Shown here: positions 16,267 through 25,366 of the stretch, piece by piece
Layout of the letters: every line of letters starts with the position of its first letter
Position numbering within the stretch: the first letter of the stretch is position 1
Assembly (NCBI GenBank): GCA_052143655.1
Contig: JBKQSL010000032.1
Location: 1 to 64,000 of the forward strand
Origin: CAVSUR01 sp052143655
GTDB lineage: Bacteria > Actinomycetota > Actinomycetes > Streptosporangiales > Streptosporangiaceae
Direction: 5' to 3'
Length of the DNA: 64,000 bases
Position numbers and translations under genes: made by a program
The notes under the pieces: generated by a model
What the model saw: only the letters and a program-made list of their open reading frames with translations
Databases searched by the model: none
Told to the model about the DNA's origin: nothing

Positions 16267-17979
16267 AGGCGCGGTCAGCTTGGGCTCCTGGCCCGTCAGC
16301 CCGGCCGGCGCATCGTCGTCGCGCCGGGCCCGGCCGAAGCGCACCAGTGCCGCGAACCCGAGCGCGCCGGCGACCGGCAGCGTGACTATGACGGGCAGCT
16401 GGTAGCGCCAGGAGAACTCGGGCAGGTCCGAGACCAGCAGGTCGATCGCGCCCGCCAGGAAGAACAGCAGGCTGCCGAGAGCCAGCTGGCGGGAGACCGC
16501 ACCCGGCCGGCGCCGCACCAGCGCGGCCACCGTCCCGGCCAGGCCGGCGAGGACCGCCAGCAGCAGGAACGGGCCTGGCGTGTAACCGCCGTCCAGCTGG
16601 TAGGCGTGCAGGAACCGGGCCAGCGGCAGGCTCACGTGCTCGGCCGGCCCGCCGTAGGCCGCATTCAGCGGCCGGTACAGGACGGGGCCGCCGGGCTGCT
16701 TCAGGCCCACGATGATCAGGTCCGGCTTGGCGACCGAGATGTCCAGGTAGGTCGGGTAGTAGGCCTGGAACTGCCACCGCGTGATGGGCGTGTCGCCCGG
16801 GCTGGTCACCCGCTGGACGGCGAACAGCTTGAGCACGTCCCGGCCGTAGGCCGAGAGCACACGCAGCGGCTGCTGCTCCAGGACGTCCTTGTTGAACTCG
16901 CCGATCGCCGTGTTACGGCCGACTCCCGGCGGCGGGGTGAAGATCTTCGCGGGCGAGGTGGCGTCATGGTCGAGCCGGTCCGCGCCGACCTTCTGCTCAG
17001 CCGGGGCCGGGCACAGCGCCCGGAGCCCGGCCGGGACCTTGAGCGTCGCGCAGTCAGCGGCGGCGGCCATCCGGCCGTAGGTTGATGCCGCTCCGCTGCG
17101 GGACAGGTCGAGGTGCTTGGTCAGGTCGTACGACCCGGCCATGTACAGCAGGATCGGCGCGGCGAAGGCCAGGCACAGCGCCACCGCCTTGCGCGCCCGG
17201 TCGCGCCAGCCGCCGCTCGCGGCGAGCAGGACGAAGACCAGCGCGGGCGCGATCAGCACCTCGCCGATCTGCCGGATGGTCGCGGAGGCGCCCAGGATGA
17301 TCCCGCCGGCCACGCAGGCCCGCGTGGTCAGCTCGGCCCGCCACAGCAGCACCGCCAGGCCGGCCACGATCAGTGCCTCCAGCCAGACGTCGGGCATGAT
17401 CGTCTGCTCGGCCTGGAGCTGGTAGGCGTCCAGCAGGACCGGGGCTATCGCGATCGCCGCCACCCACCGGGCGGCCCCGCGCCGGATCAGCACCGCGTAC
17501 AGGGTGACCGCCATGGCCAGGCCCAGCAGGTGCTGAACGGCCGCGACGGCTTCCAGATTGCCGAACAGCAGGATCAGGTGCAGTGGCAGCTTGTAGCCGA
17601 CCGGGTCGGATCCGCTCCATGAGTTGTACAGGTACTTCAGCGTGTCGACGTAGATCAGGGCCGGCCGGTAGGCGATCAGGGCCAGTACCCGCAGTACCAG
17701 CCCGGCGGCCAGCAGCAGCGTCGCGATCCAGTGCCGGATCGCGAGCCGGGCCAGCCGGGCGGGCAGCCCGGCCAGCAAGGCCGGGTCGAAACGGCGGCGG
17801 CGCGGCGCGGCGGCCTGAGGCCCGCCGGGGGCATCCGCGTCATCCGAAGAAGAATCAGCAGGCCAGTCCCCTGGTTCCGCTGGGTCGGCAGCTGCACGCC
17901 CGGCGGATGTCCCTGGCATTCGCATACAGTCGTCCCGGTTGTCCTTGATAGTGGCCCGCGGCGCACTTTTCCTGGCCAT
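16258..17979 (-). CDS. Polytopic membrane protein, probable GT-C glycosyltransferase
   Basis: A 573-residue protein: a 75-residue charged cytoplasmic N-tail, then about 11-12 hydrophobic segments. After TM1 an acidic loop motif (YVDTLKYLYNSWSG) resembles the catalytic first loop of GT-C enzymes that use polyprenyl-linked sugars. A large extracellular loop of about 140 residues carries several Cys. The likely role is cell-envelope glycan transfer; donor and acceptor are unknown. It stands alone on its strand. Confidence 0.6.
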   Translation of the reverse strand: MARKSAPRATIKDNRDDCMRMPGTSAGRAAADPAEPGDWPADSSSDDADAPGGPQAAAPRRRRFDPALLAGLPARLARLAIRHWIATLLLAAGLVLRVLALIAYRPALIYVDTLKYLYNSWSGSDPVGYKLPLHLILLFGNLEAVAAVQHLLGLAMAVTLYAVLIRRGAARWVAAIAIAPVLLDAYQLQAEQTIMPDVWLEALIVAGLAVLLWRAELTTRACVAGGIILGASATIRQIGEVLIAPALVFVLLAASGGWRDRARKAVALCLAFAAPILLYMAGSYDLTKHLDLSRSGAASTYGRMAAAADCATLKVPAGLRALCPAPAEQKVGADRLDHDATSPAKIFTPPPGVGRNTAIGEFNKDVLEQQPLRVLSAYGRDVLKLFAVQRVTSPGDTPITRWQFQAYYPTYLDISVAKPDLIIVGLKQPGGPVLYRPLNAAYGGPAEHVSLPLARFLHAYQLDGGYTPGPFLLLAVLAGLAGTVAALVRRRPGAVSRQLALGSLLFFLAGAIDLLVSDLPEFSWRYQLPVIVTLPVAGALGFAALVRFGRARRDDDAPAGLTGQEPKLTAPAS

Positions 17980-18160
17980 CGCGCTGCCTGCGCGAGCGGC
18001 CTGGCCTAGTCCCTGCCCGCCAGCCGCAGACCTGAACGCTCTCGGGCCTTCCCAGGCCCGGTGGCTGGGCTGTGAGCAAGACTATCGTCCCGGCGGAACC
18101 TGCTGGCCGGGCACGTGGAATCTCGCCGGAAACGTCGGTGCTCCCGCGTAACCTCCGCAC

Positions 18161-19075
18161 ATGCAGGTCCCGCGGTCATCCTCCCCGCTGCCGGCTAAAG
18201 AGCAGTCAAACCACAGCCCATCAATTCAGAAACAATCTCCCCGCCGACATCAGCGGCCACCCCGCGAGGCGCTCCAGCGCGGCGGCCCGGACCCGTGGAC
18301 GGTGCTGCGCGGCCACGCGGCGATGCTGTACCCGGGCCTGACCGCCCCGCCGCCCGGCGCCGCGGGGCTGTGCGTGACCTGCTGCGGGCCGGCCAGGCCG
18401 GGCAGCGCCCGCTGCTACCAGTGCACGCTGCATGCCGAGTGCGCGCCGGGCGGCCTGGCGGACCTGGTCGTCCCGGTCGCGTACGCGCCCAAGGGCGGGG
18501 CGCACGCCACCCGGCTGTGGCAGTACAAGTCCGCTGGCCCGCAGGAGCAGGCGGCCGGGGCCGGCTTGCGGGCGCTGCTGCTGACGTTCCTGCGCGATCA
18601 CGGCCCGTGCGCGTGGCAGCGGGCCGGCGTTCCCAGCCCGGCCCGGCTGGCCGTCGTGCCGAGCAGCCGGGGCCGCCCCGGCGAGCACCCGCTCCGGGCG
18701 CTGATCGGACCGTGCCTCGCCCTCCCGTGGGCCGAGCTGACCGCCAGCCCTGGCCGGGACCTGGCCCGGGACCTGGACCCGCACCGGTTCACCGCGGCGC
18801 CGCTGGCCGGCGGCACGGTCCTGCTGCTCGATGACACCTGGACTACCGGGGCCAGCGCCCAGTCGGCCGCGATGGTGCTGCGGCTGGCCGGCGCGGGAGC
18901 GGTCATCGCCGTCGTGCTCGGCCGGCACCTGAGCCCGCCCGGCCCCGCTGGCCGGCTGCCCGGCCCGGCCGCGGCAGCGCCGTTCCGGCCGGGCCGGTGC
19001 GCGGTGCACCCGCTCTGGGAGCCTGACCGTGCGGAGCCCCGGCCGGCCCGGAGCATCCGGCCGTCGGCTGCGTAG
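18161..19075 (+). CDS. ComF-like phosphoribosyltransferase domain protein
   Basis: A protein of up to 304 residues. A Cys-rich zinc ribbon (CVTCCGPARPGSARCYQC) is followed by a PRTase type I domain whose PRPP loop is VLLLDDTWTTGASAQSAA. This order is that of ComF-type proteins, which act in DNA uptake or processing. The first 45 residues are hydrophilic, low in homology and encoded by a locally A-rich patch, so the true start may be the GTG near 18299 or the ATG at 18323. Confidence 0.65.
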   Translation: MQVPRSSSPLPAKEQSNHSPSIQKQSPRRHQRPPREALQRGGPDPWTVLRGHAAMLYPGLTAPPPGAAGLCVTCCGPARPGSARCYQCTLHAECAPGGLADLVVPVAYAPKGGAHATRLWQYKSAGPQEQAAGAGLRALLLTFLRDHGPCAWQRAGVPSPARLAVVPSSRGRPGEHPLRALIGPCLALPWAELTASPGRDLARDLDPHRFTAAPLAGGTVLLLDDTWTTGASAQSAAMVLRLAGAGAVIAVVLGRHLSPPGPAGRLPGPAAAAPFRPGRCAVHPLWEPDRAEPRPARSIRPSAA

Positions 19076-19102
19076 CCTGCCGCCGGCTCATAGGCTGGTG
19101 CA

Positions 19103-19813
19103 GTGCCGACCGCTGCCCCGCCCTCCAGGACCGCCCTGGTCCGCCGTGCCCGGCGGATCAACCGCGAGCTGGCCGCGCTGTACCCCGGCGCGCACTGCGA
19201 GCTGGATTTCAGCACGCCGCTGGAACTGCTGGTGGCGACGATCCTGTCGGCCCAGTGCACCGACCGCCGGGTCAACCAGGTCACCCCGGTGCTGTTCAGC
19301 CGCTACGCCGCCGCCGCCGACTACGCCGCCGCCGACCGGGCGGAGGTAGAGAAGATCATCCAGTCGACGGGGTTCTTCCGGGCCAAGACCACCGCCATCA
19401 TCGGCCTCGGGCAGGCGCTCTGCGAGCGGTTCGGCGGGGAGGTGCCCGGCCGGCTAGCGGACCTGGTCACCCTGCCCGGCGTCGGCCGCAAGACCGCCAA
19501 CGTCGTGCTGGGCAACGCGTTCGGCGTGCCCGGCATCACGGTGGACACCCACTTCGCCCGGCTGTCCAGGCGCTTTGGCTGGACCACCCGGGAAGACCCG
19601 GTCAAGATCGAGCATGAGGTCGGCTCGCTGTTCCCCCGGTCGGAGTGGACGATGCTGTCGCACCGGCTGATCTGGCATGGCCGCCGCGTCTGCCACTCCC
19701 GGCGGCCCGCCTGCGGAGCCTGCACGCTGGCCGCGCTGTGTCCTTCGTTCGGCGAGGGGCCGACCGACGGGGCCACGGCGCGCAAGCTCGTCAAGACCGG
19801 CCCGTTCTCGTGA
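19103..19813 (+). CDS. nth: Endonuclease III
   Basis: A 236-residue DNA glycosylase/AP lyase for oxidised pyrimidines. The helix-hairpin-helix is [18 protein letters not shown] with the catalytic Lys, the catalytic Asp is in [11 protein letters not shown], and the 4Fe-4S loop has the C-x6-C-x2-C-x5-C spacing ([17 protein letters not shown]). The stop overlaps the GTG of the downstream nudix gene, as in other actinobacteria. Confidence 0.93.
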   Translation: MPTAAPPSRTALVRRARRINRELAALYPGAHCELDFSTPLELLVATILSAQCTDRRVNQVTPVLFSRYAAAADYAAADRAEVEKIIQSTGFFRAKTTAIIGLGQALCERFGGEVPGRLADLVTLPGVGRKTANVVLGNAFGVPGITVDTHFARLSRRFGWTTREDPVKIEHEVGSLFPRSEWTMLSHRLIWHGRRVCHSRRPACGACTLAALCPSFGEGPTDGATARKLVKTGPFS

Positions 19814-20487
19814 TCAACCCCGGCCCGGCGGAGCCGCCGGCCTGGCTGACCGCGCTGGCGAAGTCGGCGGCGCAGCTCGTCGTGCCGCCTGCCCTGCGGC
19901 CGCCGCCGCACGGCGGGCGGCCGTCCGCCGTGCTGATCCTCTTCGGGGACGGCCCCGGCGGCCCTGACCTGCTGCTGCTGCAGCGGAGCCGGTCGATGCG
20001 CCGGCACGCCGGCCAGCCCGCCTTCCCCGGCGGGGCCATCGACGCCGCCGACGGCGGCGCGGTCGCCGCGGCGCTGCGGGAGGCCGCCGAGGAAGCGCTG
20101 GTGGACCCGGCGGGCGTCGAGGTGCTCGGGGTACTGCCGGACCTGTTCATTGCGCACAGCGGGTTCTCGGTGACCCCGGTGCTCGCCTGGTGGCGGCAGC
20201 CGGCCCCGGTGGCACCAGGTGACCCGGCCGAGGTGACGGCGGTGGCCCGGATCGCCGTGGCCGAGCTGGCCGATCCGGCGAACCGGGTAGCCATCCGGTA
20301 CCCGTCCGGTCAGGGCGGCCCGGCATTCCGGGCCGGCGGCATGCTGGTGTGGGGGTTCACCGCCATGATCGTGGACCGCCTGCTGGCCCTCGGCGGCTGG
20401 GAGCGGCCGTGGGAATCGGGCACGCTGGAGGAACTGCCCGCCGACGTGTATGCCGCCGCCCAGGGCCTGCCCGAGCCGGGACCGTGA
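19810..20487 (+). CDS. Nudix hydrolase, CoA pyrophosphatase-like
   Basis: A 225-residue protein with the CoAse-type signature [20 protein letters not shown] followed by AAEEALVDP. The usual first Glu of the nudix box is replaced by Asp/Gly in this subfamily, but the REAAEEA core is intact. It probably cleaves CoA or a related nucleotide diphosphate. GTG 19810 overlaps the nth stop, and marP follows within 65 bases: a repair and stress operon. Confidence 0.82.
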   Translation: MINPGPAEPPAWLTALAKSAAQLVVPPALRPPPHGGRPSAVLILFGDGPGGPDLLLLQRSRSMRRHAGQPAFPGGAIDAADGGAVAAALREAAEEALVDPAGVEVLGVLPDLFIAHSGFSVTPVLAWWRQPAPVAPGDPAEVTAVARIAVAELADPANRVAIRYPSGQGGPAFRAGGMLVWGFTAMIVDRLLALGGWERPWESGTLEELPADVYAAAQGLPEPGP

Positions 20488-20551
20488 GGAGCCCGTGCGG
20501 CCGGCCCGCGGAGCGGCCGGAGCGGCCGGCGCGGGCGATACGGTGTGTCTT

Positions 20552-21745
20552 GTGCCCGGCGATTTCCTCGACCTGATCTTGCTGGTGCTCGCCGCGGCGT
20601 TCGCCGTGGCCGGCTACCGCCAGGGCTTCATCATCGGCGTGCTGAGCTTCGCCGGCTTCGTCGGCGGCGTGGCGATCGGGGCTGCGTTCGCGCCGCGGAT
20701 CTCCCGCGCGCTGGCCTCCAGCACCAACGTGCAGGCGTTCGTCGCCATCCTGGTGGTGTTCGTCACCGCGATGCTCGGCATGCTGCTGACCTCCGGCATC
20801 GGCGTGGCCGTCCGGTCCCGGCTGCACTGGCGGCCGGCCACGGTCCTGGACTCGATCGGCGGCGCCGCGATCAACGTGGCGGCCGTGCTGATCGTGGCCT
20901 GGATGATCGGCTCGTTCGTTGCCTACTCGCCGTTCACGCTGCTGTCCCGGCAGGTCAATGACTCGGTGGTGCTGCGCGCGGTGGACCGGATGGTGCCGCG
21001 GTCGGCGCTCAGCCTGGACTTCTCGCCGCTGCGCAGCCTGCTGGCCAGCGGGCCGTACCCGCAGGTGTTCAGCGCTCTGGGGGCAGAGAGCTCGCTGGCG
21101 GTGGCTCCGCCGTCGCGCACGGTGCTGGATGCGCGCGGGCTGGCCGCCGACCGGGACAGCATCGTGAAGATCCAGGGGGTGGCGCCGAGCTGCTCGCGGC
21201 GCCTGGAGGGCAGCGGCTTCGTGATCGCGCCCGGGCGGGTCATCACGAACGCTCATGTGGTGGCCGGGGTGACCGTCGGGCCGCGGGTGCTGACCCGCGG
21301 CGGGACCGAGTACCCGGCCCAGGTGGTCCTCTACGATCCCCGGCGCGACGTCGCCGTGCTCAGCGTGCCGGGCCTGGACGCGCGGCCGCTGGCGTTCACG
21401 GGCACGGCCCGGTTCGGCGCGGGGGCGATCGTGGCCGGGTATCCGCTGAACGGCGGGTTCACCGCCCGCCCGGCCCGGGTGGCCGCCATCGAGGAGGCCA
21501 CCGGCCCGGACATCTACCAGAACGCCCAGGTGACCCGGTCCATCTACCCGATACGCGCGGTCGTCCAGCCCGGCAACTCCGGCGGCCCGCTGCTGGCCCC
21601 GGGCGGGCGCGTGTACGGGGTTGTCTTCGCCGCCGCGGTGGCCGTGCCGGACACCGGATACGCGCTGTCGGCGGCGGAGGTCGCACCGGACGTGCAGGCC
21701 GGCGAGCAGGCGCAGGCCGCGGTCTCGACCGGCCGGTGCCAGTAG
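20552..21745 (+). CDS. marP: MarP-type membrane serine protease
   Basis: A 397-residue protein. Four N-terminal membrane helices form a CvpA-like domain (residues 1-110), then a periplasmic chymotrypsin-like domain follows. The catalytic triad is His in TNAHVVAG, Asp in YDPRRDVAVL and Ser in GNSGGP. Cysteines at SCSRRLEGS and at the extreme C-terminus (TGRCQ) match the disulphide that controls MarP. Family knowledge: acid and oxidative stress resistance through cell-wall hydrolase processing. GTG start; a second GTG lies three codons upstream. Confidence 0.88.
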   Translation: MPGDFLDLILLVLAAAFAVAGYRQGFIIGVLSFAGFVGGVAIGAAFAPRISRALASSTNVQAFVAILVVFVTAMLGMLLTSGIGVAVRSRLHWRPATVLDSIGGAAINVAAVLIVAWMIGSFVAYSPFTLLSRQVNDSVVLRAVDRMVPRSALSLDFSPLRSLLASGPYPQVFSALGAESSLAVAPPSRTVLDARGLAADRDSIVKIQGVAPSCSRRLEGSGFVIAPGRVITNAHVVAGVTVGPRVLTRGGTEYPAQVVLYDPRRDVAVLSVPGLDARPLAFTGTARFGAGAIVAGYPLNGGFTARPARVAAIEEATGPDIYQNAQVTRSIYPIRAVVQPGNSGGPLLAPGGRVYGVVFAAAVAVPDTGYALSAAEVAPDVQAGEQAQAAVSTGRCQ

Positions 21746-21865
21746 CCGCCCCGGCAGCTGCCAGCATCCCGCCCGGGCGGCATCGCCCGGCGGGTCACCG
21801 CCCGGCTCAGCCGGCTCGCCGGCCGTCGCCCGCCCGGCCGCCGTGGGCGGCCCAGTGAGGCGGTC

Positions 21866-22393
21866 CTAGCCGGGGTGATCTTCGCCGCGGTGGTCCGGGC
21901 CGCGCAGGCTCAGGTGCAGCCAGGGCGCGGGCGCCGCCGGCAAGCCGCCCGCCTCGATCCGGTCAGCCAGCCCGGCGGCGGCGCTCGCGATCGCGGCCGC
22001 GTCGGCCCCGTGCGGCCGCCCCGGCCGGTATCCCGCCAGCCGGGTCGAGCCCCGGCGCAGCAGGGCGGCGGCGCCGCGGGCGTTGCCGCGGCGGGCATGA
22101 GTCAGGCCCACCGCCAGCTGAGCCAGCCCCTGCCAGAAGTCCCGTTCCCCGGCCGGGGCCGTGCGCCAGGCGGCCTCCAGCACCTCGTGCGCGTGAAACG
22201 GGCGTCCGGCGTCCAGCAGCCGCTGCGCCTGCTCCAGCACCTCTGCCGGGGAGAGCTGCGGGTCGTCGGGCATCACCGGCACGCCGGCCGCGCCGCGCTC
22301 CAGCGGCCGGCCGAGGCCGTCGCGCGGCCGGGCACTGCGCGGACGGCCGGCCGCGTCGCGGTCCCTGGCGGGCGGCGAGGGTCGCGAGGTCAC
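21866..22393 (-). CDS. DUF309 family protein
   Basis: A 175-residue protein. An Arg-rich N-terminus (ARDRDAAGRPRSARPRDGLG) is characteristic of actinobacterial members and supports the GTG start at 22393. The DUF309 core follows: AGRPFHAHEVLEAAW and FWQGLAQLAVGLTHARRGN, with the conserved His and Glu pairs. Function unknown. The GTG overlaps the stop of the hydrolase gene upstream, giving a three-gene operon with the holin-like gene. Confidence 0.8.
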   Translation of the reverse strand: MTSRPSPPARDRDAAGRPRSARPRDGLGRPLERGAAGVPVMPDDPQLSPAEVLEQAQRLLDAGRPFHAHEVLEAAWRTAPAGERDFWQGLAQLAVGLTHARRGNARGAAALLRRGSTRLAGYRPGRPHGADAAAIASAAAGLADRIEAGGLPAAPAPWLHLSLRGPDHRGEDHPG

Positions 22394-23319
22394 CGTTCCG
22401 GCTCGGGATCGGCCAGCCAGGACCGTAGTTCCGCGTCGAACCGGGCCGGCTGCTCCTCATGCGGGAAATGCCCGGCGCCGTCGATGAGCCGCCACCGGTA
22501 GGGTGCCTCCACGTGCAGGCCAGAGCCGCGGGCGGTGCCCGGCAGCACGCAGTTGTCCAGCGCGCCGTGCAGGTGCAGCGTGGGGGCCTGGATCGGAGCG
22601 TGCATCGCCCGGGCGTACCGCAGTCCGTCGGGCCGCAGCCGGGAGCGGATGAACCACCGGTGGTACTCCAGCGCTGAGTGGGCCACCGAGGGAATGGACA
22701 TGGCTGCCCGGTAGCACTGCTCAGTTTCCGGATCGGGCCAGCCGGGCGCCGACCACGACTCGAGCATCCGGCCGACCCGGCTCGCCCCGCCGCGCAGCAA
22801 CTGCCGCTCGGGCAGCAGCGGAAGCTGGAATCCGAGGGCGTATCCGCTCCGCCGGCCCTGGCCGAGCGGGTCGCGCAGCACGGCCGCGCGCAGCCGGAGC
22901 GGATGCGGGACCGACACCACCGCCAGCCGCCGGACCACCTTGGGGAAGTAAGCGGCCATCGTCCAGGCGATCAGCCCGCCCCAGTCGTGCCCCACCACGA
23001 CGGCATTCGCCTCGCCCAGCGACCTGATCAGCCCGGCCGCGTCGGACGCTGCCGTCACCAGGTCATAGCCCCGCGGCGGCTTGTCGCTGCCCCCGTAGCC
23101 GCGCAGGTCCACCGCCACCGCCCGGAACCCGGCGCTGCTCAGCGAGGTCAGCTGCTCCCGCCAGGCCCACCAGAACTCGGGGAACCCGTGCAGCATCAGG
23201 ACCAGCGGGCCGTCCCCGCTTTCGGCCAGGTGGAAGCGGGTGCCGTTCGCGCTGACCGAGCGGTGCGCCCACGGCCCCTCGCGGTAGATCGCCGCGTCCG
23301 CATGCGGGGGCACGGTCAC
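22390..23319 (-). CDS. Alpha/beta hydrolase, epoxide hydrolase-like
   Basis: A 309-residue protein. HGFPEFWWAWREQL supplies the oxyanion hole, GHDWGG the nucleophilic Asp, and GAGHFPHEEQPARF the catalytic His. An Asp nucleophile with the HGFPE motif fits soluble epoxide hydrolases, or haloalkane dehalogenases less well. A cap with Tyr residues (LEYHRWFIRS) is present. Its start overlaps the end of the holin-like gene by four bases. Confidence 0.8.
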   Translation of the reverse strand: MTVPPHADAAIYREGPWAHRSVSANGTRFHLAESGDGPLVLMLHGFPEFWWAWREQLTSLSSAGFRAVAVDLRGYGGSDKPPRGYDLVTAASDAAGLIRSLGEANAVVVGHDWGGLIAWTMAAYFPKVVRRLAVVSVPHPLRLRAAVLRDPLGQGRRSGYALGFQLPLLPERQLLRGGASRVGRMLESWSAPGWPDPETEQCYRAAMSIPSVAHSALEYHRWFIRSRLRPDGLRYARAMHAPIQAPTLHLHGALDNCVLPGTARGSGLHVEAPYRWRLIDGAGHFPHEEQPARFDAELRSWLADPEPER

Positions 23320-23765
23320 CCGCCGGCGCTGCCTGCCGGGGACATCGCGCTCCCGTCCTCCCGGCGCAGCAGCGCGAGGTCATCGGTCACCGTCTGCCGG
23401 GTCTTGCGCAGGCCGCTGAGCTTGCGGAACTTCAGGAACCCGATCAGCACCGCCAGGCAGGCCAGCAGCACGCATGCCCCGGCAACGATCAGGAACGCGG
23501 CCCACGTCCAGATGCCCAGCGCGACGAGCCCGTAGGCCAGCGCAATGCACAGCAGCACCAGCACCAGGCAGCCCACGAAGGCGGCCATTCCGAGCAGCGC
23601 GCCGCCGACGCCCAGGCGCCGCACGTCGTCCTTGAGTTCTATCTTGGCCAGGTCGAGTTCGCACCTGAGCAGCTTGCTCATGTCCGCGACGGCTGCTGAG
23701 ACCAGGTTGCCCAGCGACTGCTCATCGACGCCGTCAGCCGGCTGGCGGGCTGTGGTTCCGGCCAT
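23316..23765 (-). CDS. Phage holin superfamily (Holin-X) membrane protein
   Basis: A 149-residue protein: an amphipathic N-terminal part (SLGNLVSAAVADMSKLLRCE) followed by two tightly spaced membrane helices (about residues 52-78 and 84-110) and a charged tail. This is the actinobacterial Holin-X/phage_holin_3_6 layout, found in chromosomal envelope-stress operons rather than in phage. The ATG at 23765 is chosen. Confidence 0.75.
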   Translation of the reverse strand: MAGTTARQPADGVDEQSLGNLVSAAVADMSKLLRCELDLAKIELKDDVRRLGVGGALLGMAAFVGCLVLVLLCIALAYGLVALGIWTWAAFLIVAGACVLLACLAVLIGFLKFRKLSGLRKTRQTVTDDLALLRREDGSAMSPAGSAGG

Positions 23766-24055
23766 CAATGCTCTCCCATTCTCACGCGGTGGCACCAAGT
23801 CTGGCTCATACCCTCCCGCGATATTCGCACAGCACGCCAATCCCAGAGATCACCGGCACATTGCCAGTTCGTTGCGGACCCGGCCTGCTGGCCCCCTGGT
23901 AGCGCAGGGCGGGCCGGTGCCGGGCGAAATCGCCCGGCGGGCCGGAGAGTCGGGAACACACGATAGCGAATCTCCCGAACATTGCGCCGGGCTGGCCGAG
24001 ATGTGAATTCCGGGCCGGCTTGCGGCCTGCCGGTCCTCGTGCCTGCTCGCCTCGT

Positions 24056-24168
24056 GGCTGCCGGCACTGTGTCCCCGCTGGCGCCGGCTGCCGGCACTGT
24101 GTCCGCTGGTACTGTGTCCGCTTGTACTGGCCGTTGTACTGGCCGTCCGCTGGTACTGGCCGGAAACG
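24056..24168. repeat. Degenerate short-unit repeat array
   Basis: Variants of GGCACTGTGTCCGCTGGTAC and of TTGTACTGGCCG recur several times with differing spacers. The composition (CTG/TGT-rich) differs from the surrounding DNA. It resembles a decayed minisatellite. Confidence 0.5.
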
Positions 24169-24174
24169 CAGCAA

Positions 24175-24199
24175 ACGGCGCCCCGTGCTGGGGCGCCGT
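24175..24199. terminator. Perfect 10-bp hairpin
   Basis: ACGGCGCCCC, a five-base loop GTGCT, then GGGGCGCCGT. No T-run follows, as is common for actinobacterial terminators. It could end transcription from either side. Confidence 0.45.
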
Positions 24200-24428
24200 C
24201 GCCTGCCACGTCAGGTCCGGGTTACCAAGCGTGCACCTGTACTGCCGGATAGGCGGCCCGTTCGTGCGCACGGAGATGACCCCGCGGTGCCGGACCTGCC
24301 TGCCTCGGCGTGCCTCCCGCGGCTGGTCGCGCGTGGGTGCCCGGTTGCCGTGTTCGTGTCTCTAGTTCTACGACGGATCGGCCCGGTTGGAAAGAGCCAA
24401 GGCGTGACCGATTCGTTATGTTGAATGA

Positions 24429-25187
24429 TCAGCCGCTATTCATGCCTGCCGACGGCGGTTCCGGCGGGCCGGGGACGGCGGCTTCGCCCGGCGCGGTGCG
24501 AGCGCCGAAGGTGAGCACCGGCCAGCCCCGCTCGCGGGCCACCCGGCGCAGGGCGCGGTCCGGGTTGACCACATGCGGGCGTCCTACCGCCTCCAGCATC
24601 GGCAGGTCGGTCACCGAGTCGCTGTAGGCGTAACAGTCGGCCAGCCGGTATCCCCGCTCGCCGGCCAGCTCGCGCACCCGGCGCGCCTTGGCCTCCCCGT
24701 AGGCGTAGAAGTCCATGGCGCCGGTGTAGTGCCCGTCCGCGACCTGCATCCGGGTGGCGATCACGCTCGTCGCGCCGAGCAGCGTCCCGATCGGCCCCAC
24801 CATCTCCTCGCCGGACGTGCTGACGATCACCAGGTCCCGGCCGGCCGCCCGGTGCTCGGCCAGCAGCTGGCGGACTTCCGGGTAGACCAGCGGGGTGATG
24901 ATCTCGTCGAGGTGCCGGCCGACGATCTCGCTGACCCGCTCGGCGGGCCAGCCGCGGCACACCTGGGCCACCTGCTCGCGGATCCGCTCCATCCGGTCGT
25001 GGTCAGCGCCGCGGAGCCGGAACGCCAGCTGGGCCCATGCGCTGCGGAGCGCCTCAGCGCGGGTCAGCAGGCCGTGCCGGTACAGCGACGGCGCGAAGGC
25101 CAGCGCGCTCGACCGGGAGATGATGGTTTTGTCCAGATCGAAAAATGCTGCTTGCGCTGCACTGTCCTGGCGGGCGGTAGTGCTCAC
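24429..25187 (-). CDS. HAD-IB family phosphatase (CicA/SerB-like)
   Basis: A 252-residue phosphatase. Motif I is FFDLDKTII, motif II is VIVSTSGEEM and motif III/IV is YAYSDSVTDLPMLEAVG. The helical cap resembles the IB subgroup (phosphoserine phosphatase-like and CicA). The physiological substrate is unknown. Start is GTG 25187. The true SerB is a separate gene at 32003. Confidence 0.8.
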   Translation of the reverse strand: MSTTARQDSAAQAAFFDLDKTIISRSSALAFAPSLYRHGLLTRAEALRSAWAQLAFRLRGADHDRMERIREQVAQVCRGWPAERVSEIVGRHLDEIITPLVYPEVRQLLAEHRAAGRDLVIVSTSGEEMVGPIGTLLGATSVIATRMQVADGHYTGAMDFYAYGEAKARRVRELAGERGYRLADCYAYSDSVTDLPMLEAVGRPHVVNPDRALRRVARERGWPVLTFGARTAPGEAAVPGPPEPPSAGMNSG

Positions 25188-25257
25188 GATCCGTGAGCAT
25201 AGGCGAGCGAAAGTTAACTCTTATCCGTTCGGGCTGACTGGCTGGTAACTTCGGCCC

Positions 25258-25366
25258 GCTACACGTAGGCTTTCTCTGGTAACGGATCCGGCTCTGCCCC
25301 CCCGGAGCCGGTCCGTCACGGCGACCCCCGCTCTCCCCCCCGGCGGGGGTCGCCCCCTTTTCCTGG
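25258..25366 (+). ncRNA. 6C RNA
   Basis: Two adjacent hairpins each carry a run of seven C in the loop: GGATCCGGCTCTG-C7-GGAGCCGGTCC, then GCGACCCCCGCTCT-C7-GGCGGGGGTCGC, followed by a CCCTTTTCC tail. Two C6-or-longer loops in tandem define the actinobacterial 6C RNA (the B11 small RNA of mycobacteria belongs here). The second hairpin lies over the 3' end of the convergent helicase gene. Ends are approximate. Confidence 0.8.

Larger units (their letters stand above)
23766..24428. other. 660-base gap without a convincing gene
   Basis: No frame here has a plausible start with homology. The stretch holds an array of degenerate short repeats (24056-24168) and a strong hairpin (24175-24199), listed separately. 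Confidence 0.5.
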
